DNA of 64,000 bases from Rhodohalobacter sp. SW132. Lineage in GTDB: Bacteria > Bacteroidota > Rhodothermia > Balneolales > Balneolaceae. The notes below the pieces were generated by a model. The model saw only the letters and a list, made by a program, of their open reading frames with translations. It searched no databases and was not told where the DNA came from. Each line of letters opens with the position of its first letter. Position 1 is the stretch's first letter. Made by a program: the position numbers and the translations under genes. This document shows positions 16,258-25,713 of the stretch, in pieces. The stretch is from NCBI RefSeq assembly GCF_003390325.1, contig NZ_QUOK01000013.1, positions 86,430 to 150,429 on the forward strand, read 5' to 3'.

Positions 16258-17664
16258 ATGGCTTTAAAAAAAGGAACGGTAACAGAACTCGACATCGAAT
16301 CAACCGCTTTTAAAGGGAAAGGAATTGCCAAAGTCGACGGGCTGGCCGTTTTTGTGCCGGGAACGGCTCCGGGGGATAAAATCAAAGCGATGATCACCCG
16401 GAAAAAGAAAAGTTTCCGGGAAGCGAAAATTCTTGAAATCCTGGAACCATCCCCTTTAAGAATTGATCCGCTTTGTTCTCACGCAAATACCTGTGGCGGG
16501 TGTACCTGGCAGCATATCCCCTATGAGAAACAGATCGAATTCAAAGAGCAGCATGTTCGGGATCACATCACCAGGATCGCCGGTCTGGACGAAAGTATCG
16601 TTCAGCCCATCATCGGGTGTGATCAGCCTTTTTACTACCGCAATAAAATGGAGTATAGTTTTGGCACACGCCGCTGGCTGACCGAAGCAGAAATAAACAT
16701 AGATGAATATGTAGATGACAGCGCCTTTGCCGCAGGTATGCACGCACCGGGGCGATACGACAAAATTCTGAATTTAAACGAATGCCACCTACAGGAGAAA
16801 GTTTCATTTCAGCTGCTGGATACGGTGAGAGGCTTCTGCATCGAAAATGGAATTGAAGCGTTCAACACACATAAAAATGAAGGATATATGCGCCATCTGG
16901 TGGTCAGAACTTCCGGCCATACGGATGACCTGATGGTGAACCTGGTAACATATCGCGATGAACCGGACGTTGTGGAACGGCTCGCAGACTTGCTGTTAAA
17001 AAAATTTCCACAGATTACAACAATTGTCAATAACGTAAATGATCAGCCCAACCCAACAGCCGTGGGCCGATTTGAACATGTAATTCACGGCCCCGGATAT
17101 ATTGTTGATCATATTGGCAGCCATTCGTTTAAAATCCACGCGAATGCTTTTTTCCAGACCAACACACTTCAAGCCGAAAAACTCTACTCCGTGGCGCGCG
17201 ATTATGCGGGTTTAAACAACGGAGGTCATCTTTTTGATCTCTATTGCGGGGTCGGCACATTGTCTCTTTATATGGCGGATAAAGCAGATAAAGTAACCGG
17301 AATTGAAATTGTTGATGTGGCTGTAGAAAATGCACGATTCAATGCCAGCGAAAACGGCGTTAAGAATGCCGAGTTTGTCCTGGGAGATATGAAAGATACG
17401 TTTAATGATGACTTCCTTGAAAAGAACGGCCGGCCGGACTGCATCATCACCGATCCCCCCCGTTCCGGAATGCACCCGGATGTGGTTGATCAACTTTGTA
17501 AACTGGATGTGGACCGAATGGTATACGTTAGCTGCAACCCGTCCACGATGGCGCGTGATTTAAAAACGATGAAAGAGTATTACAACGTGGAAAGCGTTCA
17601 GCCGGTGGATATGTTTCCACAAACCTACCACATTGAAGCTGTAACGAGACTGACAAAAAAATAG
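16258..17664 (+). CDS. rlmD: 23S rRNA (uracil-5-)-methyltransferase RlmD/RumA family
   Basis: The gene encodes a 468-residue enzyme. A TRAM domain (about 1-62) is followed by a 4Fe-4S cluster site with Cys73, Cys79, Cys82 and Cys176. Next comes FFQTN (298-302), the SAM motif YCGVGTLSLYMA (329-340), DPPRSGMHPDVV (399-410) and the nucleophile Cys426 in VSCNPSTMARD. It makes 5-methyluridine in 23S rRNA (U1939 or U747 type). All catalytic residues are present. No clear terminator follows; the 17665-17849 gap shows no recognisable signal. Confidence 0.92.
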   Translation: MALKKGTVTELDIESTAFKGKGIAKVDGLAVFVPGTAPGDKIKAMITRKKKSFREAKILEILEPSPLRIDPLCSHANTCGGCTWQHIPYEKQIEFKEQHVRDHITRIAGLDESIVQPIIGCDQPFYYRNKMEYSFGTRRWLTEAEINIDEYVDDSAFAAGMHAPGRYDKILNLNECHLQEKVSFQLLDTVRGFCIENGIEAFNTHKNEGYMRHLVVRTSGHTDDLMVNLVTYRDEPDVVERLADLLLKKFPQITTIVNNVNDQPNPTAVGRFEHVIHGPGYIVDHIGSHSFKIHANAFFQTNTLQAEKLYSVARDYAGLNNGGHLFDLYCGVGTLSLYMADKADKVTGIEIVDVAVENARFNASENGVKNAEFVLGDMKDTFNDDFLEKNGRPDCIITDPPRSGMHPDVVDQLCKLDVDRMVYVSCNPSTMARDLKTMKEYYNVESVQPVDMFPQTYHIEAVTRLTKK

Positions 17665-17849
17665 AAGATTCTTCATTTTTGCGGATTTAGATTATTTAGT
17701 TCATATCGAAAATCACGCAACGCCCGGAACGGTTTATCGGTTTAAATAACCTCGTACCGAAGGATGATTCCCCGGGCACCGGCTTTGAGGACATACCCTC
17801 ATCATAATTTGCATATACAACTGACATACTCAATTTCCACATTCACTAC

Positions 17850-19328
17850 ATGAGAAGAGCCATTGTTATAGGGGCGGGAATTGGCGGACTCGCCGGTGCG
17901 GCACTACTGGCATCAAAAGGTTTCCAAACGATTGTTTTTGAAAAGAACGCTTCGGCTGGTGGTAAAATGCAGCAGGTGGAGTCAAAAGGCTATCGGTTTG
18001 ATACTGGCCCAAGCCTCTTCACAATGCCGTTTATCCTTGAAAATCTCTTTGAACAGTGCGGGAAAAATGTTCGGGATTATCTGCAATGGCAAGAGCTCTC
18101 CCCTCTTTGTAAATATTTCTATAAAGATGGCGTGGTGTTCAACAACTATTCTGATCGCCTCAAAACAGCACGGGAGATTGAGCAGTTCGCCCCGGAAGAT
18201 GCAGTTGCCTACAACTCATTTCTTAACTACTCTGAGGATCTCTACTCCCGTACAGCAGATGCATTTCTTTTCAACCCCCTGTACGATCTGTCTGATCTTA
18301 AATCGTTGAATTTTACTGATTTTTTAAAAATTGATGCCTTCTCCACGGTATCGGAGCGAATCGATCAAACGTTTTCATCGCCCTATCTGCGTCAGTTTTT
18401 TAAGCGATTTACAACTTACAACGGTTCATCACCCTTCCAGGCGCCGGCCACTCTCAATGTGATTCCACACGTTGAACTGAACCAGGGCGGATATTACGTC
18501 GATGGCGGGCTTTATTCCATCGCACGCGCACTGCAGAAACTATGTGAAGAGCTTGGCGTCACATTCCGATTCAATACACAGGTTGATTCTATTGCTGTAA
18601 AAAACAGGTCCATTCAGGGGATAAAAACATCGCAAGGCCAATTTGAAGCGTGTGATATTCTTTTTTCAAACTCCGATGCGACAGATACTATCTGCAATCT
18701 GCTGCCGCAATCATCACTGCCTGTTCGCAAGCGGGAAAAGCAGTCGCGAATTGAGCCCTCTTGTTCCGGATTTGTCCTGACGCTGGGCTGCAACCGTATC
18801 TGGGAACAATTGGTGCACCACAACATCTTTTTTTCCGGAAATTACAGGCAGGAGTTTACGGATATTTTTGAAAATCAGAAGATGCCGGATGATCCAACCA
18901 TTTATGTTGCCAATACTTCATATACAGACACAGATCACGCCCCGCCCGGATCTTCAAACCTTTTCATCCTGGTAAATGCGCCATTTATGAATGGAAAGCA
19001 GGATTGGAGTCAAATCAAAAAAGAGTACCGGACGTTCATCATTGAAGAACTGGAAAAGCGGGGATTAGAAAATCTGAGCGGTTCTATTGACTATTCAGAA
19101 GTAATAGGCCCTGACGATTTCTATGAAAAATATCGTTCAAATCGCGGAAGTATTTACGGAACATCCTCAAACAGCCGGTTAGCAGCATTCCTTCGTCCGC
19201 GAAACAGCCTCAAAGAGATCGACAATCTCTATCTTGTGGGGGGCAGCACCCATCCCGGCGGAGGAATTCCGCTGGTTATCCAATCAGCCTTTAACGCCAT
19301 TCAGCTTTTGGAGCGTTCAAAGCGCTGA
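17850..19328 (+). CDS. Phytoene desaturase family carotenoid oxidoreductase (CrtI/CrtD-like)
   Basis: The gene encodes a 492-residue FAD flavoprotein. The N-terminal dinucleotide motif is GAGIGGLAGAALLASKG (8-24) and the family C-terminal FAD signature is YLVGGSTHPGGGIPLVIQSA (about 463-482). The phrase YRFDTGPSLFTMP is typical of CrtI-type desaturases. The family introduces double bonds into phytoene or hydroxylated carotenoids. The exact step (CrtI versus CrtD) cannot be told by eye. No phytoene synthase or cyclase gene is next to it, so the remainder of the pathway lies elsewhere. Confidence 0.85.
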   Translation: MRRAIVIGAGIGGLAGAALLASKGFQTIVFEKNASAGGKMQQVESKGYRFDTGPSLFTMPFILENLFEQCGKNVRDYLQWQELSPLCKYFYKDGVVFNNYSDRLKTAREIEQFAPEDAVAYNSFLNYSEDLYSRTADAFLFNPLYDLSDLKSLNFTDFLKIDAFSTVSERIDQTFSSPYLRQFFKRFTTYNGSSPFQAPATLNVIPHVELNQGGYYVDGGLYSIARALQKLCEELGVTFRFNTQVDSIAVKNRSIQGIKTSQGQFEACDILFSNSDATDTICNLLPQSSLPVRKREKQSRIEPSCSGFVLTLGCNRIWEQLVHHNIFFSGNYRQEFTDIFENQKMPDDPTIYVANTSYTDTDHAPPGSSNLFILVNAPFMNGKQDWSQIKKEYRTFIIEELEKRGLENLSGSIDYSEVIGPDDFYEKYRSNRGSIYGTSSNSRLAAFLRPRNSLKEIDNLYLVGGSTHPGGGIPLVIQSAFNAIQLLERSKR

Positions 19329-19408
19329 CCTCCGGAATTCTTATTGATAACACTCTGAGGTTAAAATCCACGTTGTCATTCAACGTATCACCCGCTATCT
19401 TCTGACCC

Positions 19409-19681
19409 ATGGCTCCAAAAAAGATTTCAAATACCGAAAAAACGATTCTCAGAGAATTAATTTTCATAGAATCATTCTCGCATCTGCTCGAAGAAACCGG
19501 CTACACATACGGAACTCTTCGTGATGAGTTGATCAATTTGATAAATCGCGGATATATTGATGTGTATTCAGAGGATGGCTCGCATTCGGTATCTCCGTTT
19601 TACGATTCTGACAATATCCAGCAATTTCAATTTCAGGCCACTAAATCGGGGCTTAAAACGATCCAGAACTATGCAGTTTGA
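19409..19681 (+). CDS. Small conserved-looking hypothetical protein (90 aa)
   Basis: I do not recognise a named family. The 90-residue protein has helix-helix-helix-beta-hairpin character (ILRELIFIESFSHLLEE, TYGTLRDELINLINRGYIDVY, then FQATKSGLKTIQNY). This resembles a compact winged helix. The last 11 nt overlap the start of the BCCP gene, so its translation is coupled to that of a biotin-carrier and then murA. A regulatory or adaptor role for the carboxylase subunit is a guess. Confidence 0.65.
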   Translation: MAPKKISNTEKTILRELIFIESFSHLLEETGYTYGTLRDELINLINRGYIDVYSEDGSHSVSPFYDSDNIQQFQFQATKSGLKTIQNYAV

Positions 19682-20180
19682 AACAACTATCGGTGAATCC
19701 ATTTTTGATGTGCTTCTGAACCTGAAAGAGTCAGAAGCTGAAATCAATGATCAGCAGATCGATTTTGAAATTGTGGAACAGAATGAGCTGCAGATTATTT
19801 TCAGAACCGGTCACCAGTTACATACCATCAGCAATATTTCAGTTGATAACGGCACAATTGAGTGCACCGTCGACGGAAAGTGGATCACAGCCCAAATCAA
19901 AAATGAGCAACAGCTGCTATTGGAACGGCTTGGATTTAAAACCAACGCTGAAAAGTCGGTCGGCTCGCTGGAGGCACCGATGCCGGGTAAGATTCTCGAA
20001 CTGCTGGTTGAAGAGGGTGCCGAGGTTGAGCTTGGAGACCCCGTGGCAATACTGGAAGCGATGAAAATGGAGAATGAGCTGAAGGCTCCCTGTGCAGGAA
20101 CAATCGCAGAAATTTCTGTTACAACTGGTACAAACGTAGAAAAAAACCAACTTTTGATTGAAATAAAACCCCGTGGATAA
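19671..20180 (+). CDS. Biotin/lipoyl attachment protein (acyl-CoA carboxylase BCCP-like subunit)
   Basis: The gene encodes a 169-residue protein. The C-terminal half (about 97-169) is a biotinyl domain with the biotin lysine Lys132 in the EAMKMENEL motif. The N-terminal 90 residues look like the ordered BCCP leader domain seen in propionyl-/methylmalonyl-type carboxylase subunits of Bacteroidota. The frame is open back to 19557, but ATG 19671 gives the natural start (MQFETTIGES). No carboxylase or transferase subunit gene lies adjacent. It overlaps murA by 8 nt. Confidence 0.85.
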   Translation: MQFETTIGESIFDVLLNLKESEAEINDQQIDFEIVEQNELQIIFRTGHQLHTISNISVDNGTIECTVDGKWITAQIKNEQQLLLERLGFKTNAEKSVGSLEAPMPGKILELLVEEGAEVELGDPVAILEAMKMENELKAPCAGTIAEISVTTGTNVEKNQLLIEIKPRG

Positions 20181-21441
20181 ATTTATTATTGAAGGCCCTG
20201 CTCCGTTGCAGGGTAGTATTCCAATCAGCGGATCAAAAAATGCGGCACTTCCCCTGATGGCTGCGGCAATTTTAGGCGATTCCCCGAGCAGCATCTCCCT
20301 TGTTCCCAAACTCAAAGACATTTACACATTCAATAATGTGATTCGGGTAACCGGCACAGCGGTTGATTTCAATGAGGATGAAAACAGACTGACAATCGAC
20401 CCATCCAATCTTGGCTTCCCGGAAGCCCCATACGACCTGGTCCGGAAAATGCGGGCATCATTCTACATGCTTGGTGCGCTGATGGGCCGTACGGGTGATG
20501 CAAAAGTATCTCTGCCGGGCGGATGCGCGTGGGGGCCGAGGCCTGTTGACCTTCACCTAAAGGGAATGGAAGCGATGGGTGCTGAAATCACCCTCGAAAA
20601 AGGGTATGTCTTTGGTTCATTTCCGGGAGATTCAGTACCCGGTGGCGAATATACTCTCGAGCCGAGCAGTGTTGGTGCTACTGTAAATTTAATCCTTGCT
20701 GCCGTACGCCGTGCCGATAAATTTGTAATTCACAACGCAGCAAAAGAACCGGATGTGGTTCTGCTCTGTTCCATGCTTACAAAAATGGGGGCTAATATTG
20801 AGGGTGCCGGCACCGGAACCATCACAATCAAAAAAGCCGATGCCTTGAAAGGCGTTGAATTTTCAAACGACCCGGACCGCATTGAAACCGGCACGTTTAT
20901 GATTGCAGCAGCCATGCACCCGGATTCTGAGATTACTTTAACCGGCTGCAAACCGGAAGACCTCGGCTCGTTCCCAAAAACGCTCTCAAAAACCGGCGCT
21001 TCTGTACAAATTAATGGGTCGGAAATTAAAGTGAAAGCTCCGGATACCATCAAACCGGTTTCTGTCACAACCAAAATCTACCCGGGTTTCCCCACCGACC
21101 TCCAGGCTCAGTGGGCTACCCTGATGACACAGGCTGATGGCGAAAGCACAGTTACCGAAACAATCTATTTCGACCGTTTCAGTTATGTTCCGGAGTTGAA
21201 GCGGCTGGGTGCGAGCATCTCACTTGAAAAAAATCGGGCTACGATCAATGGTGGCAAGAAACTCTCCGGCACGTCGGTTATGAGTACAGACCTGAGGGCG
21301 AGTGTCAGCCTGGTGCTGGCTGCTATGGTCGCAAATGGCCAGTCTGAGGTATTGCGCATTTATCACCTCGACAGAGGGTACGAAGACCTTGAGCAGAAAC
21401 TTAGCGGTCTCGGCGCTTCCGTTACCCGTGCAGATGACTAA
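20173..21441 (+). CDS. murA: UDP-N-acetylglucosamine 1-carboxyvinyltransferase
   Basis: The gene encodes the 422-residue first committed enzyme of peptidoglycan synthesis, which transfers enolpyruvate to UDP-GlcNAc. Lys22-Asn23 are in the SGSKNAAL motif, and the mobile-loop catalytic Cys118 is in PGGCAWGPRPVDLHL. A Cys here, not Asp, predicts fosfomycin sensitivity of the target. Translation starts at GTG 20173, inside the last codons of the BCCP gene. After the stop there is a 431-nt spacer before rng. Confidence 0.95.
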   Translation: MDKFIIEGPAPLQGSIPISGSKNAALPLMAAAILGDSPSSISLVPKLKDIYTFNNVIRVTGTAVDFNEDENRLTIDPSNLGFPEAPYDLVRKMRASFYMLGALMGRTGDAKVSLPGGCAWGPRPVDLHLKGMEAMGAEITLEKGYVFGSFPGDSVPGGEYTLEPSSVGATVNLILAAVRRADKFVIHNAAKEPDVVLLCSMLTKMGANIEGAGTGTITIKKADALKGVEFSNDPDRIETGTFMIAAAMHPDSEITLTGCKPEDLGSFPKTLSKTGASVQINGSEIKVKAPDTIKPVSVTTKIYPGFPTDLQAQWATLMTQADGESTVTETIYFDRFSYVPELKRLGASISLEKNRATINGGKKLSGTSVMSTDLRASVSLVLAAMVANGQSEVLRIYHLDRGYEDLEQKLSGLGASVTRADD

Positions 21442-21746
21442 TCATTTCACACTCGTGCATCTTTTAACCGTTTGATGTTGCATTGAAATCAGCAAATAGA
21501 GGAAATAAAAGATCAACGTTTAAATATTACTACAATTAGGTTATATTACCTTAATTGCATGATTCTTCAATAAGTTTTACACTTTAGAATATAAGTCATT
21601 GTTTTACAGCACTTTAAGTTTACTATTTCAACCCTTGATTTACCTGCATGCAGCGGTCTGCCGCTCATCAGGCTCATCTGTTTGTAATCCAGGCATTTCT
21701 TCAGAATCATCAGTTTCCTTTTCAAGTAGAAATTATAACTACGTTA

Positions 21747-21850
21747 CAGCTTCTCTGTTGACAGGAGAAAGTTTGATCGCACGCCACACTACAACAGCTG
21801 AGAGCGTGTGCCACCTTTGTTCGCCTGATTTGAAAGATTGCGAGAAGCTG
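21747..21850 (+). promoter_or_regulatory. Possible structured 5' leader of rng
   Basis: CAGCTTCTC (21747-21755) is perfectly complementary to GAGAAGCTG (21842-21850), which ends 22 nt before the rng start. The enclosed sequence can form inner hairpins, including TTCTC with GAGAA around 21751-21769 and CACAC with GTGTG around 21785-21810. The inner and outer stems share bases, so they may be alternative states. Upstream, 21442-21746 is A/T-rich and I see no gene in it. RNase E/G genes of other bacteria are known to autoregulate through their leaders; the link here is inference. Confidence 0.4.
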
Positions 21851-21872
21851 CTGGCGAAACCTTTTTTAGCAC

Positions 21873-23615
21873 ATGAAAAACCAAATTATTATCCACTCAT
21901 CGGGCAAACAAACCCGGGTAGCGCTTTTAGAGAACGGAGAATTAGCGCAAATATTTATAGAATCAGAAGATAACCAGCGAACCGTAGGTGACATCTATCA
22001 CGCCCGCGTTCACAAAGTAATGAGTGGAATTCGTGCCGCATTTATTGATGTGGGCATGGAAAAAGATGCATTTCTTCACTTTTCTGATGCCGGCGACCAC
22101 CTCGGTTCCTACATAAAAATGATGAACGGGGAGAACAGCATCCCCCGAAACGCCAGCAAAGAGCTCGAAAAATTTGATAAGCTTTCCAACTATGATAAGC
22201 AGATGCTCGCCGGTAAGATGCTTCGCAGCGGCCAGAATCTGCTCGTTCAAATTGTAAAAGAACCGATCGGGTCGAAAGGGCCGCGAGTCTCTACAGATAT
22301 TACCATAGCCGGACGTTTCCTGGTTTTGATTCCAATGGGCGAGTATATCGCTTTATCCAAAAAAATCAATAACAATAAAGAACGCCGCCGCCTGAAAGGC
22401 ATCGTGGGATCGATGCTCCCTGAAGGGTTTGGAGTGATTGTTCGAACAGTAGCGCAGGGTCAGACCAAGGAAGTCATCGAAGAAGATATGCGCGCTGTTC
22501 TGACGAAGTGGGATAAGATGCTCAATAAACTTGAGGAGTCCTCCCCTCCTACGCGTCTCTATAAAGATCTGGATATCACGGAAAGTCTGATTCGCGATCT
22601 TTTTGCAAAACATTACGACCGTGTTCTGATTGATGACACACAGCTTTACAAAGAGATTAAGAGCTTTGTGTCGCAGATTGCCCCGAAAATGCTGCCGAAT
22701 GTAGAACTTTACAAAGGTCGCGATCATATTTTCGATAGTGTGGGAATCGGAAATGATGTGAACTCTATTTTTAGTCCGCGTGTGCGGATGCCATCCGGCG
22801 GATACCTGATTTTTGAGCAGACCGAAGCAATGTATGTTGTGGATGTAAACTCCGGGCCCTATGCAGCCAAGCAGAACCAGGAGGATAACTCCCTGAAAAC
22901 CAATCTTGAAGCTGCCCGTGAAATCGCCAAACAACTACGCCTGAGAGATATTGGCGGCATTATTGTTGTTGATTTTATTGATTTGAGAAGCGATAAAAAC
23001 CGAAAGAAAATTTATGACGAGCTCAAAAAAGAGTTCAAAAAAGATCAGGCAAAAACCAATATCCTCGGGATGAGTGATTTTGGCCTGGTCCAAATTACAC
23101 GCCAGCGCATCCGGCCAAGTGTGGTGAATTCCGTATCCAAAGTTTGCCCTATGTGTGGCGGAACCGGCTCTGTTGTCAGCCAGGATACGATCGTTACAGA
23201 CATCGAGAGCTGGATCAGCAAGCTGAAATACAGCACAAAATATCGTGCGGTCGAGATTTACATCAACCCGTTCCTCAACTCCTTCCTCACAAAAGGGCTG
23301 ATGAACCAGCGCGTGAAATGGATGATGAAATATAAGATGAGAATTGTTCTGGTTCCCGATGAGAACATCTCACTCAACGAATTTAAAGCTACACTTGCCG
23401 GTTCGGAACTCGACATCACCGATGCAGTACTAAGAGATGAACCGATTGATAAAATTCTGGAAGCTCATGAGGTAAAACTCGATGATATTAGCCAGGAAGA
23501 GAAGCGAAAAGAGAGCCTGGATTACTATTCCAAAGACGATAAAAACGGGAATGGTAAGGGCGGTGGAAACCGATCATCACGGCAAAAACGACCGCGACCC
23601 AGCCGGCAGAATTAA
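21873..23615 (+). CDS. rng: Ribonuclease E/G family endoribonuclease
   Basis: The gene encodes a 580-residue RNase E/G. The S1 domain (about 38-130) is interrupted by a family insertion. Next come the 5' sensor/RNase H-like regions, the catalytic DNase I-like acidic motifs YVVDVNSGPY (about 325) and GGIIVVDFIDLR (about 365), and the zinc-link CPMCGGTG (about 424-431). A basic Gly/Arg/Ser-rich tail follows (about 555-580). It processes rRNA and decays mRNA. It lacks the long degradosome scaffold of E. coli RNase E. hslV starts 36 nt after its stop. Confidence 0.94.
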   Translation: MKNQIIIHSSGKQTRVALLENGELAQIFIESEDNQRTVGDIYHARVHKVMSGIRAAFIDVGMEKDAFLHFSDAGDHLGSYIKMMNGENSIPRNASKELEKFDKLSNYDKQMLAGKMLRSGQNLLVQIVKEPIGSKGPRVSTDITIAGRFLVLIPMGEYIALSKKINNNKERRRLKGIVGSMLPEGFGVIVRTVAQGQTKEVIEEDMRAVLTKWDKMLNKLEESSPPTRLYKDLDITESLIRDLFAKHYDRVLIDDTQLYKEIKSFVSQIAPKMLPNVELYKGRDHIFDSVGIGNDVNSIFSPRVRMPSGGYLIFEQTEAMYVVDVNSGPYAAKQNQEDNSLKTNLEAAREIAKQLRLRDIGGIIVVDFIDLRSDKNRKKIYDELKKEFKKDQAKTNILGMSDFGLVQITRQRIRPSVVNSVSKVCPMCGGTGSVVSQDTIVTDIESWISKLKYSTKYRAVEIYINPFLNSFLTKGLMNQRVKWMMKYKMRIVLVPDENISLNEFKATLAGSELDITDAVLRDEPIDKILEAHEVKLDDISQEEKRKESLDYYSKDDKNGNGKGGGNRSSRQKRPRPSRQN

Positions 23616-23651
23616 TTGAATATTTATAACCAGATTTAAGCATTTTTTATA

Positions 23652-24200
23652 ATGACTGACCTATCGAAACTACACGCAACTACTGTGTTGGGTGTAGCAC
23701 ATAATGGAGAAGTTGCCATTGGCGGAGACGGCCAGGCAACTCTCGACAAAACAGTAATGAAATCAACTGTCCGAAAAGTTAGAAAACTGCAGGATGGTAA
23801 AATACTTGCAGGTTTTGCCGGTTCAACAGCCGATGCCTTTACACTCTTTGAACGGTTTGAAGAGAAACTCGGCAGTTACAATGGACAGCTGCAGCGAGCA
23901 GCTGTTGAACTCGCCAAGGAGTGGAGAAAGGATAAATATCTGCAAAAACTGGAGGCGCTCCTGGTTGTTATGGATAAAGATACCTATCTGCTGATATCCG
24001 GCCAGGGCGATGTCATAGAACCGGATGACCAGATACTTGCTATTGGAAGCGGCGGATCTTTTGCACTTGCCGCTGCTCGTGCTTTGAAAAAAAATGCACC
24101 AAACCTCAGCGCCAAAGAAATTGTTGAGAAATCACTGAATATAGCTGCCGACATTTGCATCTATACGAATCATAATCTGACCATTTTAGAACTCGAGTAG
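23652..24200 (+). CDS. hslV: ATP-dependent protease proteolytic subunit HslV
   Basis: The gene encodes a 182-residue proteasome-beta-like peptidase. Nine residues precede the catalytic Thr (MTDLSKLHA before TTVLGV), so removal of a short propeptide is expected instead of simple Met removal. The motifs GGDGQATL and the Lys of VRKVRKL fit the active site. It forms the double-hexamer core that pairs with HslU. hslU starts 5 nt after its stop. Confidence 0.95.
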   Translation: MTDLSKLHATTVLGVAHNGEVAIGGDGQATLDKTVMKSTVRKVRKLQDGKILAGFAGSTADAFTLFERFEEKLGSYNGQLQRAAVELAKEWRKDKYLQKLEALLVVMDKDTYLLISGQGDVIEPDDQILAIGSGGSFALAAARALKKNAPNLSAKEIVEKSLNIAADICIYTNHNLTILELE

Positions 24201-24205
24201 TACCT

Positions 24206-25615
24206 ATGGAACTGATAACACAACAAGGTTTAACACCACGACAAATTGTAGCCGAACTCGATAAATATATTATCGGGCAGAAAGAGGCTAAACGTTCGGT
24301 TTCTATTGCACTTCGAAACCGCTGGCGTCGTTTAAATTCCGAACCCGAAATCCGGGAGGAGATCATTCCAAATAATATTCTGATGATCGGCCCAACCGGT
24401 GTCGGTAAAACGGAGATTGCGAGAAGGCTGGCTAAGCTTTCTGGCGCGCCATTTGTGAAAGTGGAAGCATCAAAATTTACCGAAGTGGGTTACGTAGGCC
24501 GCGATGTGGAATCTATGATCCGCGATCTTACAGATATTGCCGTAAACATGGTAAAACTGGAGATGCAGGAGCGCGTTAAAGAGAAAGCCAAAAAAATCGT
24601 AGAAGACAAAATTCTTGATATCCTGATCCCGCCTGTAAAAAACAGGAAATCACCCAGCAACTCAACGGCTGGTGAAGTTGGATTTAATCCCGATAAAGCC
24701 TCAGATGAAGAACTGAATGAACGAACCCGCGAACGGTTCCGGGAGAAGCTGAAAAATGGCGAACTGGAAGACAGGAATATCGAAATTGAAGTAGCTTCCA
24801 AAAAAACACCCATGATGCAGGTATTTGGCCCGCAAGGCATGGAAGAGATGGGATTCAACCTGCAGGATATGCTTGGCAATATGGCCAAAGGCAATAAAAA
24901 ATCGAAACGCACCATGCCAATCAGTGAAGCACGGGAAATTATGCTCGACCAGGAAGCTGAAAAACTGGTTGATCACGAAGCTGCCGTGCAGGAAGCGCTG
25001 GAACGTGTTCAAAACCAGGGAATCGTTTTTATTGATGAAATTGATAAAGTAGCCGAAAGCTCCAGCAGCAGCGGGAAAAGCGGCGGCCCGGATGTAAGCC
25101 GACAGGGAGTTCAGCGAGATCTTCTTCCCATTGTGGAGGGCAGCACCGTCTCTACCAAACACGGAATCGTCAAAACCGACCACATTCTGTTCATCGGTTC
25201 AGGAGCTTTTCATGTATCGAAACCATCAGATCTGATCCCAGAACTCCAGGGGCGTTTCCCGATTCGTGTGGAACTCAGTTCTCTCACCGAAGAGGATTTC
25301 TACAAGATTCTAACGGTCCCTAAGAATGCATTAACCAAGCAGTACCAGGCGATGCTTAAAACGGAAGGAGTTACGGTTAATTTTGACGAAGAATCGATTC
25401 GTGAAATCGCCCATATTGCTGCTGAAGTAAATCAGCAAGTGGAAAATATCGGTGCACGCCGGCTTCACACCATCCTTTCTTCACTGCTCGAAGAACTTCT
25501 GTTTGCCGTACCGGACGATATTGGCAGCGGTACGATCGACATCGATAAATCGTATGTCAACAAACAGCTTTCGGGACTTGTGAAAGACAAAGATTTGAGC
25601 CATTTTATTTTGTAA
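24206..25615 (+). CDS. hslU: ATP-dependent protease ATPase subunit HslU
   Basis: The gene encodes a 469-residue AAA+ unfoldase. Walker A is GPTGVGKTE (62-70), Walker B is VFIDEID near 274, and the pore loop GYVGRD is near 94. The I-domain insertion spans roughly 115-240. The C-terminal LSHFIL tail is the segment that inserts into and activates HslV. Length and motifs are normal. A 98-nt spacer without a clear terminator separates it from the S41 protease gene. Confidence 0.95.
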   Translation: MELITQQGLTPRQIVAELDKYIIGQKEAKRSVSIALRNRWRRLNSEPEIREEIIPNNILMIGPTGVGKTEIARRLAKLSGAPFVKVEASKFTEVGYVGRDVESMIRDLTDIAVNMVKLEMQERVKEKAKKIVEDKILDILIPPVKNRKSPSNSTAGEVGFNPDKASDEELNERTRERFREKLKNGELEDRNIEIEVASKKTPMMQVFGPQGMEEMGFNLQDMLGNMAKGNKKSKRTMPISEAREIMLDQEAEKLVDHEAAVQEALERVQNQGIVFIDEIDKVAESSSSSGKSGGPDVSRQGVQRDLLPIVEGSTVSTKHGIVKTDHILFIGSGAFHVSKPSDLIPELQGRFPIRVELSSLTEEDFYKILTVPKNALTKQYQAMLKTEGVTVNFDEESIREIAHIAAEVNQQVENIGARRLHTILSSLLEELLFAVPDDIGSGTIDIDKSYVNKQLSGLVKDKDLSHFIL

Positions 25616-25713
25616 AATAAATTAACATGGAAACGTTTTTATCTCACGTTGGTTAATATACACAATGATCGATCCCTCGGCACCGTTAGTTCCATGAATT
25701 CAAAATATCATTT

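Noticed and set aside
21599..21973. 124-residue plus-strand frame in front of rng
   Set aside because: It overlaps the first 100 nt of rng in another frame, lies over the structured leader and resembles no protein.
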